A stretch of 64,000 nucleotides of DNA from Vreelandella olivaria. Its GTDB lineage: Bacteria > Pseudomonadota > Gammaproteobacteria > Pseudomonadales > Halomonadaceae. The position numbers were made by a program, and so were the translations under genes. The DNA lies in the NCBI RefSeq assembly GCF_023507745.1, contig NZ_JALPZO010000112.1:124001-188000 (forward strand). The letters run 5' to 3'. Under the pieces are notes generated by a model. That model was given only the letters and a program-made list of their open reading frames with translations. It searched no databases and had not been told where the DNA came from. Positions 28,132 to 42,862 of this stretch are shown here, piece after piece (position 1 is the first letter of the stretch; each line of letters starts with the position of its first letter).

Positions 28132-28770
28132 TTATTCATCTAAAGCATTGAGTTGGCGCGCGAGCCAGCGGCTTGCGGAACGCTGTTTGCCAAACACTTG
28201 AGGTTGGCAAATATCGACAAGGGAGCAGTGATCACACTTTTTTGCATCGTAAGTGGCAGGCGGTGTCTGCTGCCCATCAAAAATAGCGCGGGTTTGCTCA
28301 ATAAGTCGATGAGTTAAAGCGCGCAGAGTATCGTCAAACGCGACTTCTTTGCGTCGTCGTGTTTTCCCATAAAAGAGGGCACCAGAGTCGATGTGGGTAT
28401 CTAGCATCTCTTCCAGGCAGAGTGCTTGGGCACAGAGTTGAACCTCGTCTGCGCGGTGTGCTTTGGGTCGCCCGCGCTTGTACTCAATAGGCCGTATTGT
28501 TAGTGGGGCTTGACGTTCGTCAAACTCTACAACATCGGCAATACCGCTTAAGCCCAGCTGTTCACTTGCCAATGGCAAGGCCATGGAGGTGTGTACGCCC
28601 CTTCGGCGTTGATGCCCCAACTGGTCAGCGCGCTCGTGCAACAAGCGGCCTTCTGCAGTATAGCGGTTTTCTGCCCATTGTTGTTCTACATGAATCAGTG
28701 CGCATTGGCGCGGGCAGAACAGCGTATGTTGTAGGGCCGAAAGCGGAATAGGGCGTGCCTCTTCTTCCAT
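28132..28770 (-). CDS. cas4: CRISPR-associated exonuclease Cas4
   Basis: A 212-residue RecB-like nuclease with an Fe-S cluster. The first cysteine is in HTLFCPRQCALIH (about 20-24) and the others in CDHCSLVDIC (about 186-195), giving the four-Cys set. The nuclease core shows GIADVVEF (Asp) and IRPIEYKRGRPK (Glu and Lys). Cas4 trims prespacers and selects those with a PAM before Cas1-Cas2 integration. A separate Cas4 next to Cas1 is normal for type I-C. Confidence 0.95.
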   Translation of the reverse strand: MEEEARPIPLSALQHTLFCPRQCALIHVEQQWAENRYTAEGRLLHERADQLGHQRRRGVHTSMALPLASEQLGLSGIADVVEFDERQAPLTIRPIEYKRGRPKAHRADEVQLCAQALCLEEMLDTHIDSGALFYGKTRRRKEVAFDDTLRALTHRLIEQTRAIFDGQQTPPATYDAKKCDHCSLVDICQPQVFGKQRSASRWLARQLNALDE

Positions 28771-28780
28771 GGCATTTTAC

Positions 28781-29646
28781 CTATAAGTGTTCTTCTACAG
28801 TAACACCAGAAGGCAGTGACTCTTGGGCGATGCTGACTTGATAGTCGCTGTAGTGGCGTGCCGGAGTATTTTCTTCCCCTTCGACACGTTGCACTTGAAC
28901 ACTATCGAAAAGAACATGGGCTGGTGCGTTACCCATAGGGTGATCATGTTTGAAAACGACGAGCTTACGGGTAGACATCTCACCACGCGCGGCAGAGCGG
29001 TCGTGTTCAAACATATTGATCAAAGAGCGCCATAGAAGGGCTAAATCGTCTTCAGAAAAGCCGGTGCGTTCAGCCAGCTTCGCAGAGACGTAGCCATGAA
29101 CGCGGTATAGGCCATAAGGAATGATGTGCTTGCGCCCCATAGTGCGCTCTTTTTCAAGATCCTTTTCGTTGGTAACCGCCATACGGGTAATGGAGACTTC
29201 CATGGGGATGACGGGGTCGATAGAACTTGCAAAGGCCACCTGGACAGGGCCGCGAACTTGGCCTGAATTGACTTCGGTCGTCATGACAGCACCAAAGGTA
29301 CGAACATCGAAAAAGTTATTGCACATCCATTCGGTGACTTGGCGTGCTTTTTCTGCTTCCTTGGGGAGCTTTTTAGATTCAGGTTTGATATCCAGCGCTT
29401 CATAGGCTTTTTTATGCTGGTTGTTGAGCACTGACTTCTCCTGCATATAGATAGCATAGCCAGCGTCGTGTTCTTTTTCGAGCGCCACGTAGTTGCGAAT
29501 TTTACGCTTTAGGCAAACATCCGTGATAAGCCCCTGGTTGGTCTCTGGGTCGAGCCGGGGCAGGTTGCCTGCATCAGGGTCGCCGTTGGGGTTGCCGTTG
29601 GTGACATCAAATAAAAGGACAAATTCATAACGGTTAGCAATGGTGC

Positions 29647-29650
<4 letters not shown>
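28781..29650 (-). CDS. cas7c: Cascade backbone protein Cas7 (Csd2)
   Basis: A 289-residue protein of the Csd2/Cas7 type I-C family. It opens with [20 protein letters not shown] and contains [18 protein letters not shown]-like [14 protein letters not shown] and [15 protein letters not shown], all diagnostic. Several copies wrap the crRNA in the type I-C Cascade. Its ATG overlaps the cas8c stop by 4 bases (ATGA-type), so the two are translationally coupled; cas4 follows after 10 bases. Confidence 0.97.
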
Positions 29651-32126
<2,476 letters not shown>

Positions 32127-32144
32127 CTATTAATGTTTGTATGT

Positions 32145-34397
32145 TTACCACTGTAAGCTTTCGGCTCGCATAAAGGTTGGGTCGCTCCAGTTTAACCCTA
32201 GTGCATCATCGTAAAGATCTTCATTGACCAACAGCATGAATTGATCATTAAATTTATCCGGCTCGATGGGGGCAATGGCGCCTACTTTCTCTAAGGCTCT
32301 AAAGCCGTTATGAGGCACTTGTACTGTATAGAGCTGCAGTTTTCGGGCAATTCCGCCAGGGCTTGTGGCAAAGGAGAGATCTTTAATCGCTTTGCGTGCG
32401 TCATCGTCTCTGGGAATAATGACACTGCGTTGATTGTTGTCGATGAGGCGAAATTTCTTTTCGAGGGTTTCAAAGGGCAGGCCGTCAAGCCGACCGTTTT
32501 CAATCAGTGAGAGTAGTTGGTGCTTGTCGAGTTGGTCAGGCCCCTGCTGCCAGTAAAGTAGCGTGAAATACGCCTCTATTGCTGCAAGCGAAAGCGGGTC
32601 GTGACCGTGTTGGCGTAGCACTTCACGGGTGGCTTGGGCGAACTGTTTTAGCTCGGGCGGCGGCGCCCACTCCTCATTGGCGGTGGCAAAAATACGTACC
32701 TCGCTCTCTTCTGAGGTTCGTTTACCTTCGCGGTTACAGCGCCCTGCGGCTTGGGCTATAGAGTCTAGCCCCGCTTCGGCGCGCAGCACTCTCGGAAAGT
32801 CCACATCGACGCCCGCTTCTATTAATGAAGTAGACACAACGCGGCATGGTTTGCCTTCTTTAAGTGTTTCACGAATATGGTGTAATACCTGCCGTCGATG
32901 AACGGCGCACATAGCGGTGGTCAGATGAAAAGCGCCTGGCTGATCGGCTATGGATTCGTATAGGGCTTTGGCGTGGCGTCGGTTGTTGACGATGCAAAGT
33001 ACCTGATCGACGTCTAATAGTTCGTCGCGTAATTGAGTATCATCTAAGCAGCCAATGTGCTTTACCGTCACCCGTTTTAACTCTTGATACAGATTTTTTG
33101 GATCGGGGGCCAGCTCCTCAACGTCTTTGAAACCACCCGCGAAGCTGTGTGCTGCATCACCGGTTTCAATTAGGGCTGGCTGGGTAGCGGTGCAGAGTAC
33201 AACGCTAGCGTGATAATTCAGCGCGAGTTCATCCAACGCGGCCACACTTGGCCGCAGCAAGGGCAGGGGCATTGTCTGTGCTTCATCCAGGATAACGACA
33301 CTACGAGCAATATTGTGCAACTTACGGCAACGCGATGTTTTGGCGGCAAATAGGCTTTCCAGGAACTGCACCGATGTAGTTACGATAATCGGTGCATCCC
33401 AGTTTTCGCTGTCGCGTCTGAGTTTATCAAGACTAGCTTTGTCGCCTTTTGACGCTTTTTCAGCATCAAAGGTGCTGTGGTGTTCGAGCACTGCTTCAGC
33501 GCCATATTTGCCCAGCGCCTTCCGAAACACCGCAGCGTTCTGCTCGACGATGCTGGTAAAGGGGATAACGTAGATAACGCGATCCATACCGTGGGTGATG
33601 GCGTGATCCAGCGCGAAGGCTAGGGAGGCCAAAGTTTTGCCACCGCCAGTGGGCACTGTAAGGCTGAAACAGCCGGGTCTCATTCCCGCTTTGTTACGTA
33701 CCTCACGCAGGATATGCCCACGTAATCGGTTAATACCTTTTTCGGTGTCGAAGGTTTCCAGATGTTGACTGAGCGCTTCGCGAAGCAGCGTTAGCGAAAC
33801 GCCGCCCCCGCGTTGCCGTGCCAAGCCGTTTTCATGTTGGGCGTAGAAGGTTTCAGTATCGATATAGTCCGCATCGACCAAGCATGAAAATAGCATTCTG
33901 GTGAGAAACGCAAGCTGAAAGAACCCCCGTTCTGAACGCTGGGTAAATGTGCCGGGAGGAAGTAGCTCCTGTGGAAGCGTAAGCTCATCTTGCCAAGCGC
34001 TATCTATCGCAGGGATGTCCGCTTTAAGGCGCTCACTAAGCGGGGAGCGTTCACCTGAATCACGGCCATTGGCTAAGCCAGCATGGTGCCCTGCAATGGC
34101 ATAAGCTAGCAGGTCGCCTACCCCCCCTTCGAAGCGTTGTTTAGCGATAATAGCGCCTGCGGTGGAATGATCAACTCGTTCCGGGGAGCCTTCCAGCCGC
34201 CGCTGAAAAAGCGCGCTGTATTTGCCTAAATCATGCAAAAGACCCGCTGCATAACCGGCATCAGCCATACCGAAGCGTTCGGCGCGTGTTGCTGCCATCT
34301 CGGCGACACACTTTAAGTGATCATCTAGTGCCTGCCAGGATTGCTTGTCTGTTTTGGGAAGTGAATGAGCGTAAAAGCGTGGCGTTTTATATGGCAT
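32145..34397 (-). CDS. cas3: CRISPR-associated helicase-nuclease Cas3
   Basis: A 750-residue protein with an N-terminal HD nuclease domain (LLHDLGKYSALFQ at about 52-64, then VDHSTAGA and AGHHAGLANG) and an SF2 helicase: Walker A PTGGGKTLASLAFAL (about 245), motif II VILDEAQTMPLP, motif III LCTATQPAL, motif VI QAAGRCNREGK. All key motifs are intact, so interference looks functional. Cas3 is recruited by Cascade and degrades target DNA. It is the first gene of the cas operon. The ATG at 34397 has only a weak ribosome binding site. Confidence 0.97.
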   Translation of the reverse strand: MPYKTPRFYAHSLPKTDKQSWQALDDHLKCVAEMAATRAERFGMADAGYAAGLLHDLGKYSALFQRRLEGSPERVDHSTAGAIIAKQRFEGGVGDLLAYAIAGHHAGLANGRDSGERSPLSERLKADIPAIDSAWQDELTLPQELLPPGTFTQRSERGFFQLAFLTRMLFSCLVDADYIDTETFYAQHENGLARQRGGGVSLTLLREALSQHLETFDTEKGINRLRGHILREVRNKAGMRPGCFSLTVPTGGGKTLASLAFALDHAITHGMDRVIYVIPFTSIVEQNAAVFRKALGKYGAEAVLEHHSTFDAEKASKGDKASLDKLRRDSENWDAPIIVTTSVQFLESLFAAKTSRCRKLHNIARSVVILDEAQTMPLPLLRPSVAALDELALNYHASVVLCTATQPALIETGDAAHSFAGGFKDVEELAPDPKNLYQELKRVTVKHIGCLDDTQLRDELLDVDQVLCIVNNRRHAKALYESIADQPGAFHLTTAMCAVHRRQVLHHIRETLKEGKPCRVVSTSLIEAGVDVDFPRVLRAEAGLDSIAQAAGRCNREGKRTSEESEVRIFATANEEWAPPPELKQFAQATREVLRQHGHDPLSLAAIEAYFTLLYWQQGPDQLDKHQLLSLIENGRLDGLPFETLEKKFRLIDNNQRSVIIPRDDDARKAIKDLSFATSPGGIARKLQLYTVQVPHNGFRALEKVGAIAPIEPDKFNDQFMLLVNEDLYDDALGLNWSDPTFMRAESLQW

Positions 34398-34452
34398 GAT
34401 GCATGGCTCATTATGATTAGTCGTTTGGTTACCTTAGCCTTAAAGCGTAGGC

Positions 34453-34468
34453 TTTTGCCATAGCAAAA
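34453..34468. promoter_or_regulatory. Palindrome upstream of cas3
   Basis: TTTTGC-CATA-GCAAAA, with outer AAGC and GCTT further out, lies 55 bases upstream of the cas3 start in the only long gap before the cas operon. It could be an operator for cas expression. No regulator is assigned. Confidence 0.35.
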
Positions 34469-34598
34469 TGCTTACATCATTCAAGCCACTGTTACCCATC
34501 AAGGCAGCCATGGCTCCCCGCCGCGCTTTTGCCTACAATAGGTTCCTTTGTCACGGGCGGTATGTGCCGTGTTTCACTGAATTCAGGTCAAGGGATAA

Positions 34599-36651
<2,053 letters not shown>

Positions 36652-36685
36652 AAGTACCTTCCTTGCTTGTATAGGCATTCGCCGG

Positions 36686-36713
36686 TGGTATATACGAATT
36701 GGTATATGCGAAT
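36686..36713. repeat. 14-base tandem repeat in divergent promoter region
   Basis: TGGTATATACGAAT (36686-36699) is followed directly by TGGTATATGCGAAT (36700-36713), differing at one base. The pair lies between the divergent SIMPL and AI-2E-family genes, 35 bases from the SIMPL start, and may bind a regulator on one face of the helix. Confidence 0.6.
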
Positions 36714-36853
36714 GTGACGTTGCTTGGAATCAAGCGATTCAGGAAAGTTCACTGGCTAAGAGTGGATCAAAAACAGTTGCTTATTGTTTGCATGGTTTGT
36801 GCATTATCCTACATGCAGCCATTATGTATGGGTAATACGCTAAGGATAGGCTT

Positions 36854-37960
36854 ATGTCGAAATTGTCGGATGAGGATTATCGCAGTATTCCTTTGAATGC
36901 TACGTTGGCTATTGCAGCGCTGGTAGTGATCATTGCGGGCATGAAGGTCGGTGCAGACCTGCTGGTACCCCTGTTGCTGGCGATATTTATTGCGGTGGTA
37001 TGTACATCTCCTGTGCAGTGGCTACATGGTTGGGGGCTGAATCTTCGTGCTGCTGTATTTATTACCCTGCTGGTGTTGTTGGGGTTTATATCCCTTATCG
37101 GCATACTGGTGGTCAACAGCTTTGGTACATTTATCGAAGCGCTGCCCGATATAGAGGCGCGCCTATACGAGCACTATTGGCATCTGCTCAATACCCTCGC
37201 TGCACATGGTATGGCGATCAACCCCGATCAATTGGGGCAACTGTTCAACATGGAAGAGGATGAGTCGTGGGTGCCTAAGCTGCTGGGTGAGCTTGGCAAC
37301 CTGTTTATGCAGGCCAGTGTTGTGGCGTTGCTGGTCATTTTCATGCTGTTCGAAACACTGAATTTTCGAGCCAAAATATCCCGTGCGCTTGAAAATCCAG
37401 CGCCAAGCCTGAAGCGTTTTAGCGAGTTTAGCCTGACGCTGAAGCGCTATCTGGCGGTTAAAACGGTGATTAGCCTTGCTACAGGGGTGCTGGTGTGGCT
37501 CGCCTGTCTGATCGTGGGGGTTGAGTTTGCACTACTGTGGGGTGTGCTGGCTTTTGCACTTAACTTTATTCCCAATATTGGCTCGGCACTTGCGGCGATT
37601 CCGCCGGTACTGTTGTTACTGGTCGCTCAGGACGGCGGGGTATTCCAGGCGCTCATACTTGCATCGGCTTACCTGGTCATCAATTTTGTGTTGGGAAACC
37701 TTATTGAACCGCGGGTAATGGGGCAGGCACTGGGACTTTCCACGTTTGTCGCGTTTCTTTCTCTTGTGGTGTGGGGATGGATCTTTGGGGCTGTTGGAAT
37801 GCTGCTTTCGGTCGTCCTGACCATGACACTTAAAATTGCCTTGGACAGCCATCCACAAACGCGTTGGATGGCCCATCTTTTGGGGCCAGGTAAACGCAGA
37901 ACGAGCGAGAAGTGCCGCTCGGTTGAAGCGCGTAAACCACCTTGGGAGAGGGAAAACTAG
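36854..37960 (+). CDS. AI-2E family (PerM/UPF0118) transporter
   Basis: A 368-residue membrane protein with about seven to eight hydrophobic segments. The conserved C-terminal half shows LNFIPNIGSALAAIPPVLLLL, VLGNLIEPRVMGQALGLST and VWGWIFGAVGML, the core signature of the family. TqsA exports AI-2 in E. coli, but many members do other tasks (PerM-like, or ion exchange in halophiles), so the substrate cannot be named. The C-terminus is basic and cytosolic. Convergent with trxA, 39 bases away. Confidence 0.92.
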   Translation: MSKLSDEDYRSIPLNATLAIAALVVIIAGMKVGADLLVPLLLAIFIAVVCTSPVQWLHGWGLNLRAAVFITLLVLLGFISLIGILVVNSFGTFIEALPDIEARLYEHYWHLLNTLAAHGMAINPDQLGQLFNMEEDESWVPKLLGELGNLFMQASVVALLVIFMLFETLNFRAKISRALENPAPSLKRFSEFSLTLKRYLAVKTVISLATGVLVWLACLIVGVEFALLWGVLAFALNFIPNIGSALAAIPPVLLLLVAQDGGVFQALILASAYLVINFVLGNLIEPRVMGQALGLSTFVAFLSLVVWGWIFGAVGMLLSVVLTMTLKIALDSHPQTRWMAHLLGPGKRRTSEKCRSVEARKPPWEREN

Positions 37961-37999
37961 CTACCGCCGACTCTGTCGGCGGTAGTAGGGGGGGCTGAC

Positions 38000-38323
38000 T
38001 TATGCGTTTTGGTCGATGAACTGGGTCAGCTGTGATTTAGACTGGGCGCCGACCAAAGAGGCGACTTTGGTACCAGACTTGAACAGCATGACCGTTGGAA
38101 CGCCGCGTACACCTTGCTCAGCAGCAATTTCAGGTGCGTCATCCACGTTAACGCTAACCACTTTCAGATTGTCGCCACGCTCAGCAGCAACTTCATCAAC
38201 AACAGGTGCCATTACTTTGCAGGGACCGCACCAGGGGGCCCAGAATTTCAGCAGGACAGGCTGTTCGGCGTTGAGGACTTCTTGCTCGAAATTGGCGTTG
38301 GTGACATCAACATTATTAGCCAT
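38000..38323 (-). CDS. trxA: Thioredoxin
   Basis: A 107-residue cytosolic thioredoxin with the active site WAPWCGPCKVMAP (Cys33 and Cys36) and the cis-proline segment GVPTVMLFKSG. It reduces disulfides and is the electron donor for PAPS reductase, whose gene cysH is 1.4 kb away. Start ATG 38323 follows GGGAG by about 7 bases; an in-frame ATG two codons earlier is too close to that site. Convergent with the AI-2E-family gene and divergent from cysB. Confidence 0.96.
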   Translation of the reverse strand: MANNVDVTNANFEQEVLNAEQPVLLKFWAPWCGPCKVMAPVVDEVAAERGDNLKVVSVNVDDAPEIAAEQGVRGVPTVMLFKSGTKVASLVGAQSKSQLTQFIDQNA

Positions 38324-39642
<1,319 letters not shown>

Positions 39643-39676
39643 ACAAGTGAGCTCCACTGCACCCAAAAAAGATGAA

Positions 39677-39713
39677 CCATAGTACCCAGAGATATTGGCC
39701 CTGGGCGCTATGG
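39677..39713 (-). terminator. Hairpin between convergent cysB and cysH, likely terminator
   Basis: An imperfect 13-pair stem (CCATAG-TA-CCCAG with CTGGG-CG-CTATGG, one mismatch and one G-T pair) lies between the two stop codons. On the minus strand, after TTCATC, it is followed by a run of six T residues (39665-39670), fitting cysH termination. It may also slow transcription from cysB. Confidence 0.6.
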
Positions 39714-39731
39714 ATCACTCATTGCTGTGTA

Positions 39732-40352
39732 TCAATGCTGCAGATGCAGGCCGCATTCGCGTTTATCTTCCACTTTGGTGGGGTCGAAGTAGTCGAAGTT
39801 GTTGGGCAGGTCATGGGCTTGCAGGTACTGATACATGTCTTTGGCGCTCCACTGCAGTAGCGGTGCTACTTTTAACAGGCCGTCGCTGTTGCGGCTAACC
39901 ACCTGCATTTTTGCGCGCTCGGGCGTATCTTCTGCGCGTAGCGCCGTAAACCAGACATCTGGCTGCATTTCTTTTAGAGCGCGCTCAAACGGTTCGATTT
40001 TCACTTCCTGGGTAAACGCGGCATGGCCTGGATCGTCGATGCCTGGCATGGGTCCCTCCAACGCTTCGCGGTGGGCGCGTGTTCGTTTGGGTAGAAAGCT
40101 CACCATATTTAGCTTAAGGCGTTGAATTAACTCATTGGCAAATTGGTATGTTGCCGCTGTGTTATAGCCGCTGTCCATCCATACGATGGGAGTATCAGGG
40201 CGCACCTGGGTCACCATATGCAGGATAACTGCCTCAAATGGACGAAAGTTGGTGGTGCAGATGGGGTGCTTGCCCTGATGAAACGCCCACTCAATCAAGG
40301 CTTGGGGGTTATTGGCAAAGTCACGGTTGATCACTTCAAGTGATGAGGACAT
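39732..40352 (-). CDS. cysH: Phosphoadenosine phosphosulfate (PAPS) reductase
   Basis: A 206-residue protein, shorter than E. coli CysH (244) because its N-terminus is trimmed. It shows the PP-loop ICTTNFRPFEAVILHM, VWMDSGYNTAATYQFA, LPKRTRAHREAL, WFTALRAED and the C-terminal active Cys in KRECGLH. The CC and CxxC cysteines of Fe-S APS reductases are lacking, so it should be the thioredoxin-dependent PAPS form making sulfite. ATG 40352 is preceded by AGGAGG. Convergent with cysB. Confidence 0.93.
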   Translation of the reverse strand: MSSSLEVINRDFANNPQALIEWAFHQGKHPICTTNFRPFEAVILHMVTQVRPDTPIVWMDSGYNTAATYQFANELIQRLKLNMVSFLPKRTRAHREALEGPMPGIDDPGHAAFTQEVKIEPFERALKEMQPDVWFTALRAEDTPERAKMQVVSRNSDGLLKVAPLLQWSAKDMYQYLQAHDLPNNFDYFDPTKVEDKRECGLHLQH

Positions 40353-40397
40353 GCTGCCTCCTTGTCGTAAAAACATGGTTAGCCATAGGCTACCAAA

Positions 40398-40415
40398 GGG
40401 GAGGTGCTTCTCCCC
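40398..40415 (-). terminator. Possible pabB terminator hairpin
   Basis: GGGGAG-GTGCTT-CTCCCC lies downstream of pabB; on the minus strand it is followed by only TTT. The T-run is short, so this is tentative. It is also within the region upstream of cysH. Confidence 0.35.
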
Positions 40416-40469
40416 AATACCGTTTAGTTAGGCTTTTATATTTCTTTTTGATTTAAGACGCTTTAGTGT

Positions 40470-41825
40470 TTATTCCAATGCACCGATGAGGTGGCGGATT
40501 TTATCCAGTGTTTCGGTGTACTCCTCTTCCGCCTTTGAGTCTGCGACAAGCCCGCCGCCGCCCCACACGTGCAGCGTACCTGCATCCGCCACCATGGTGC
40601 GGATGGCAATGGAAGTGTCCATGCTACCTCTGGTATCAATATAGCCCAGGCTGCCGCAGTAAACACTGCGCTGGCAAGGCTCCAGCTCATCGATAATCTG
40701 CATGGCACGTATTTTGGGCGCACCGGTAATGGAGCCACCAGGGAACGCGGCAGACAGAAGTGAAAGCGGCGTGTGCTGCTTTGAAAGCTGACCCTGTACC
40801 ACACTGACGAGATGGTGGACATTGGGGTAGCTCTCTAGCTGGCAAAGCTGAGGAACACGGATGGTGCCAGGGTCGCATACCCGGCCCAGGTCGTTGCGCA
40901 ATAGATCCACTATCATGACGTTTTCGGCACGATCTTTAGTGCTGCTGAGTAACTGCTCGGCGAGGGCAAGATCTTCTGCCGGTGTGGCACCTCGTGGGCG
41001 AGTACCTTTAATGGGACGGGTTTCCACCACTCTGTCCCGACACTGAATAAAACGCTCTGGTGAGAGTGACAGTACCGCCTGGTTTTTCCAGGCCATAAAA
41101 CCAGAAAAAGGTGTTGGTGTTGCCTTGCGAAGACGTAAGTAGGCTTGCCACACATCCCCTTCATAATTGGCTGAAAACCGCTGGGCGAGATTGATCTGGT
41201 AGCAATCCCCCGCTCGTATATAGCGTTGCACGATAGTAAATCGCTTGGTGTACTCTGTCTGGCTAAGCTCCGCTGCAAAGGGGCTGGTCAGTTGAAAAGG
41301 AGTTCCTGGCGCCGTTGGTGCGCTCAGCCACTGTATGACCTGTTTGCGTCGTTGAGGTGTGGCAACCAGCCATGCCTGTTGTGTCTCGTGATCGAACGTA
41401 ATACACCAGTCATATAGGCCCAAACGTGCCATAGGCAGGCGCGTGACATGAGTGTGTTGGCTGGAGATGGCCAAGTGGTCGCGGCCCAAGTCATAGCTCC
41501 AGTAGCCAATGAGGCCACCTAAAAATGGCAACTCGCTGGAGAGCGGGCAGATGGGCAGCTGGTCAAGCATCCACTGTTGTTGTGCCGTAGGGTCTCCCGC
41601 CAGCGTCTCAGGTATTTGGAGTTGGGAGGAGTTAAACACCGGCTCTCCGTTAGGCATGATTTCCAGCGTTGCCAGTGCATCACTACTCATAATGTCATAA
41701 CGCCCTGAGGCGGCCGGACGGCCACTATCCAATAGCACTGCGCCTGGGCGTTGGCGCAGTCGTGAAAACGTCTCCAGCGGAGCGGGAGAGTAGGGCAGGG
41801 CTGTAATGGTCAACGCCGATGTCAT
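40470..41825 (-). CDS. pabB: Aminodeoxychorismate synthase component I
   Basis: About 451 residues of the chorismate-binding family: SGRYDIMSSDALATLE and LPFLGGLIGYWSYDLGR in the N-terminal half; YQINLAQRFSA, ETRPIKGTRPRG, DRAENVMIVDLLRNDLGR, FPGGSITGAPKIRAMQII in the C-terminal catalytic half. It makes 4-amino-4-deoxychorismate for folate, using ammonia from a PabA/TrpG glutaminase. No pabA is adjacent; trpG at 19 kb may supply it. ATG 41825 is chosen because an earlier in-frame ATG adds an unrelated stretch. Divergent from the GntR regulator. Confidence 0.93.
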   Translation of the reverse strand: MTSALTITALPYSPAPLETFSRLRQRPGAVLLDSGRPAASGRYDIMSSDALATLEIMPNGEPVFNSSQLQIPETLAGDPTAQQQWMLDQLPICPLSSELPFLGGLIGYWSYDLGRDHLAISSQHTHVTRLPMARLGLYDWCITFDHETQQAWLVATPQRRKQVIQWLSAPTAPGTPFQLTSPFAAELSQTEYTKRFTIVQRYIRAGDCYQINLAQRFSANYEGDVWQAYLRLRKATPTPFSGFMAWKNQAVLSLSPERFIQCRDRVVETRPIKGTRPRGATPAEDLALAEQLLSSTKDRAENVMIVDLLRNDLGRVCDPGTIRVPQLCQLESYPNVHHLVSVVQGQLSKQHTPLSLLSAAFPGGSITGAPKIRAMQIIDELEPCQRSVYCGSLGYIDTRGSMDTSIAIRTMVADAGTLHVWGGGGLVADSKAEEEYTETLDKIRHLIGALE

Positions 41826-41943
41826 GAAGCAAACGCCTAGCCAGGGGGGGCGGCACATTTTAGTGGTCGTTAATCCTGCATACCAGCAAAGGCTTTGACG
41901 CCTTTCTCACGCTTTATCAATCATTCCTCATGTTGTCTGTAGG

Positions 41944-41955
41944 ATTGTTGACATT
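41944..41955. promoter_or_regulatory. Second, imperfect copy of the GntR-type operator
   Basis: ATTGTTGACATT differs at two bases from the 12-base core ATTGTCGACAAT of the palindrome at 42058-42073, 116 bases away centre to centre. It contains a TTGACA (41948-41953) that may be a -35 element. Two sites at such spacing could allow looping. Confidence 0.5.
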
Positions 41956-42057
41956 TGCAGGGGTACCTATACTTAATTTACAACGAAAGACGTATAAAAT
42001 CTGGTATTTTGCATGGTTGACGGCACAATTATGTCAGGCTAAAGTTCTTCTATTCCA

Positions 42058-42073
42058 TAATTGTCGACAATTA
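42058..42073. promoter_or_regulatory. 16-base perfect palindrome, likely operator of the propionate GntR regulator
   Basis: TAATTGTCGACAATTA reads the same on both strands and ends 3 bases before the ATG of the GntR gene. The core ATTGTCGACAAT has the form of sites bound by FCD-type GntR regulators of propionate genes, as I recall. Autoregulation by blocking initiation of transcription or translation is likely but inferred. Confidence 0.7.
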
Positions 42074-42076
42074 GCC

Positions 42077-42820
42077 ATGACCTTACTTGTTTCTCCTTCC
42101 TGCCAGTCGGCTGATGCCCCCTTCGAACAGGTGTCACCAGAAGTTCGCACGCTGGCCGAGCGGGTATTTCACCAATTACAAGATGCGATTGTACGTGGTG
42201 AGTTGGCTCCCGGCAGTAAAATTACCGAGCCGGGGCTTTCCAAAACGTATGGTATTTCCCGTGGGCCGCTGCGTGAAGCCATGCGCCGCCTGGAAGCTCA
42301 CCGGCTAATTGAACGGGTGCCTCACGTGGGTGCGCGGGTCGTTAAACTTTCCATGAAAGAGCTGTTAGAGCTTTTCGATGTACGTGAAGCATTAGAGAGT
42401 ATGGCGGCACGTTTGGCTGCTGAGCATATGTCGCCGGAAGAAATACAGGGGCTGCGCGATGTGCTGGCGCTGCACGAAGGTCAGGCTGATTTAAAGCGGG
42501 GTGAAGCCTATTACCAAAGGGAAGGTGACCTGGATTTTCATTATCGCATTGTGCAAGGCAGCCATAACAAAATGCTGATGAACCTGTTATGCGATGACCT
42601 CTATTATCTGGTGCGTCTCTACCGCACTCAGTTCAGTGCCAGTGGCACGCGGCCCCAGCGGGCGTTTGTAGAGCACCACCGTATTGTGGACGCCATTGAA
42701 GCGGGTGATGCCGAGCTGGCCGAACTGCTCATGCGCCGCCATGTCAGTGCCTCCCGAGCCAACGTGGCAGACCGCTACGCCGCCATTCTCGAACAACAAT
42801 CAACAACACCTGCGGATTAA
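42077..42820 (+). CDS. GntR family (FCD subgroup) regulator of the propionate operon
   Basis: A 247-residue regulator with an N-terminal winged HTH (LAERVFHQLQDAIVRGELAPG, then LSKTYGISRGPLREAMRRLE) and a C-terminal FCD ligand domain (LLELFDVREALESMAARLAA, ...FHYRIVQGSHN..., with the metal-type His residues). It is the first gene of gntR-prpB-prpC-acnD-prpF and replaces the Fis-type PrpR of enterics. Ligand probably 2-methylcitrate or a pathway intermediate, by analogy. Start ATG 42077, directly after the palindrome; an upstream in-frame ATG at 41930 would run through both operator-like sites and is rejected. Confidence 0.9.
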   Translation: MTLLVSPSCQSADAPFEQVSPEVRTLAERVFHQLQDAIVRGELAPGSKITEPGLSKTYGISRGPLREAMRRLEAHRLIERVPHVGARVVKLSMKELLELFDVREALESMAARLAAEHMSPEEIQGLRDVLALHEGQADLKRGEAYYQREGDLDFHYRIVQGSHNKMLMNLLCDDLYYLVRLYRTQFSASGTRPQRAFVEHHRIVDAIEAGDAELAELLMRRHVSASRANVADRYAAILEQQSTTPAD

Positions 42821-42862
42821 GTCAGTCTTGACCCGAATATCCATGTTTAGGAGTTAACGCCC

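Noticed and set aside
41930..42076. Longer N-terminus for the GntR regulator starting at 41930
   Set aside because: It would translate through both operator-like sites and adds residues unlike the family; ATG 42077 fits the normal length.
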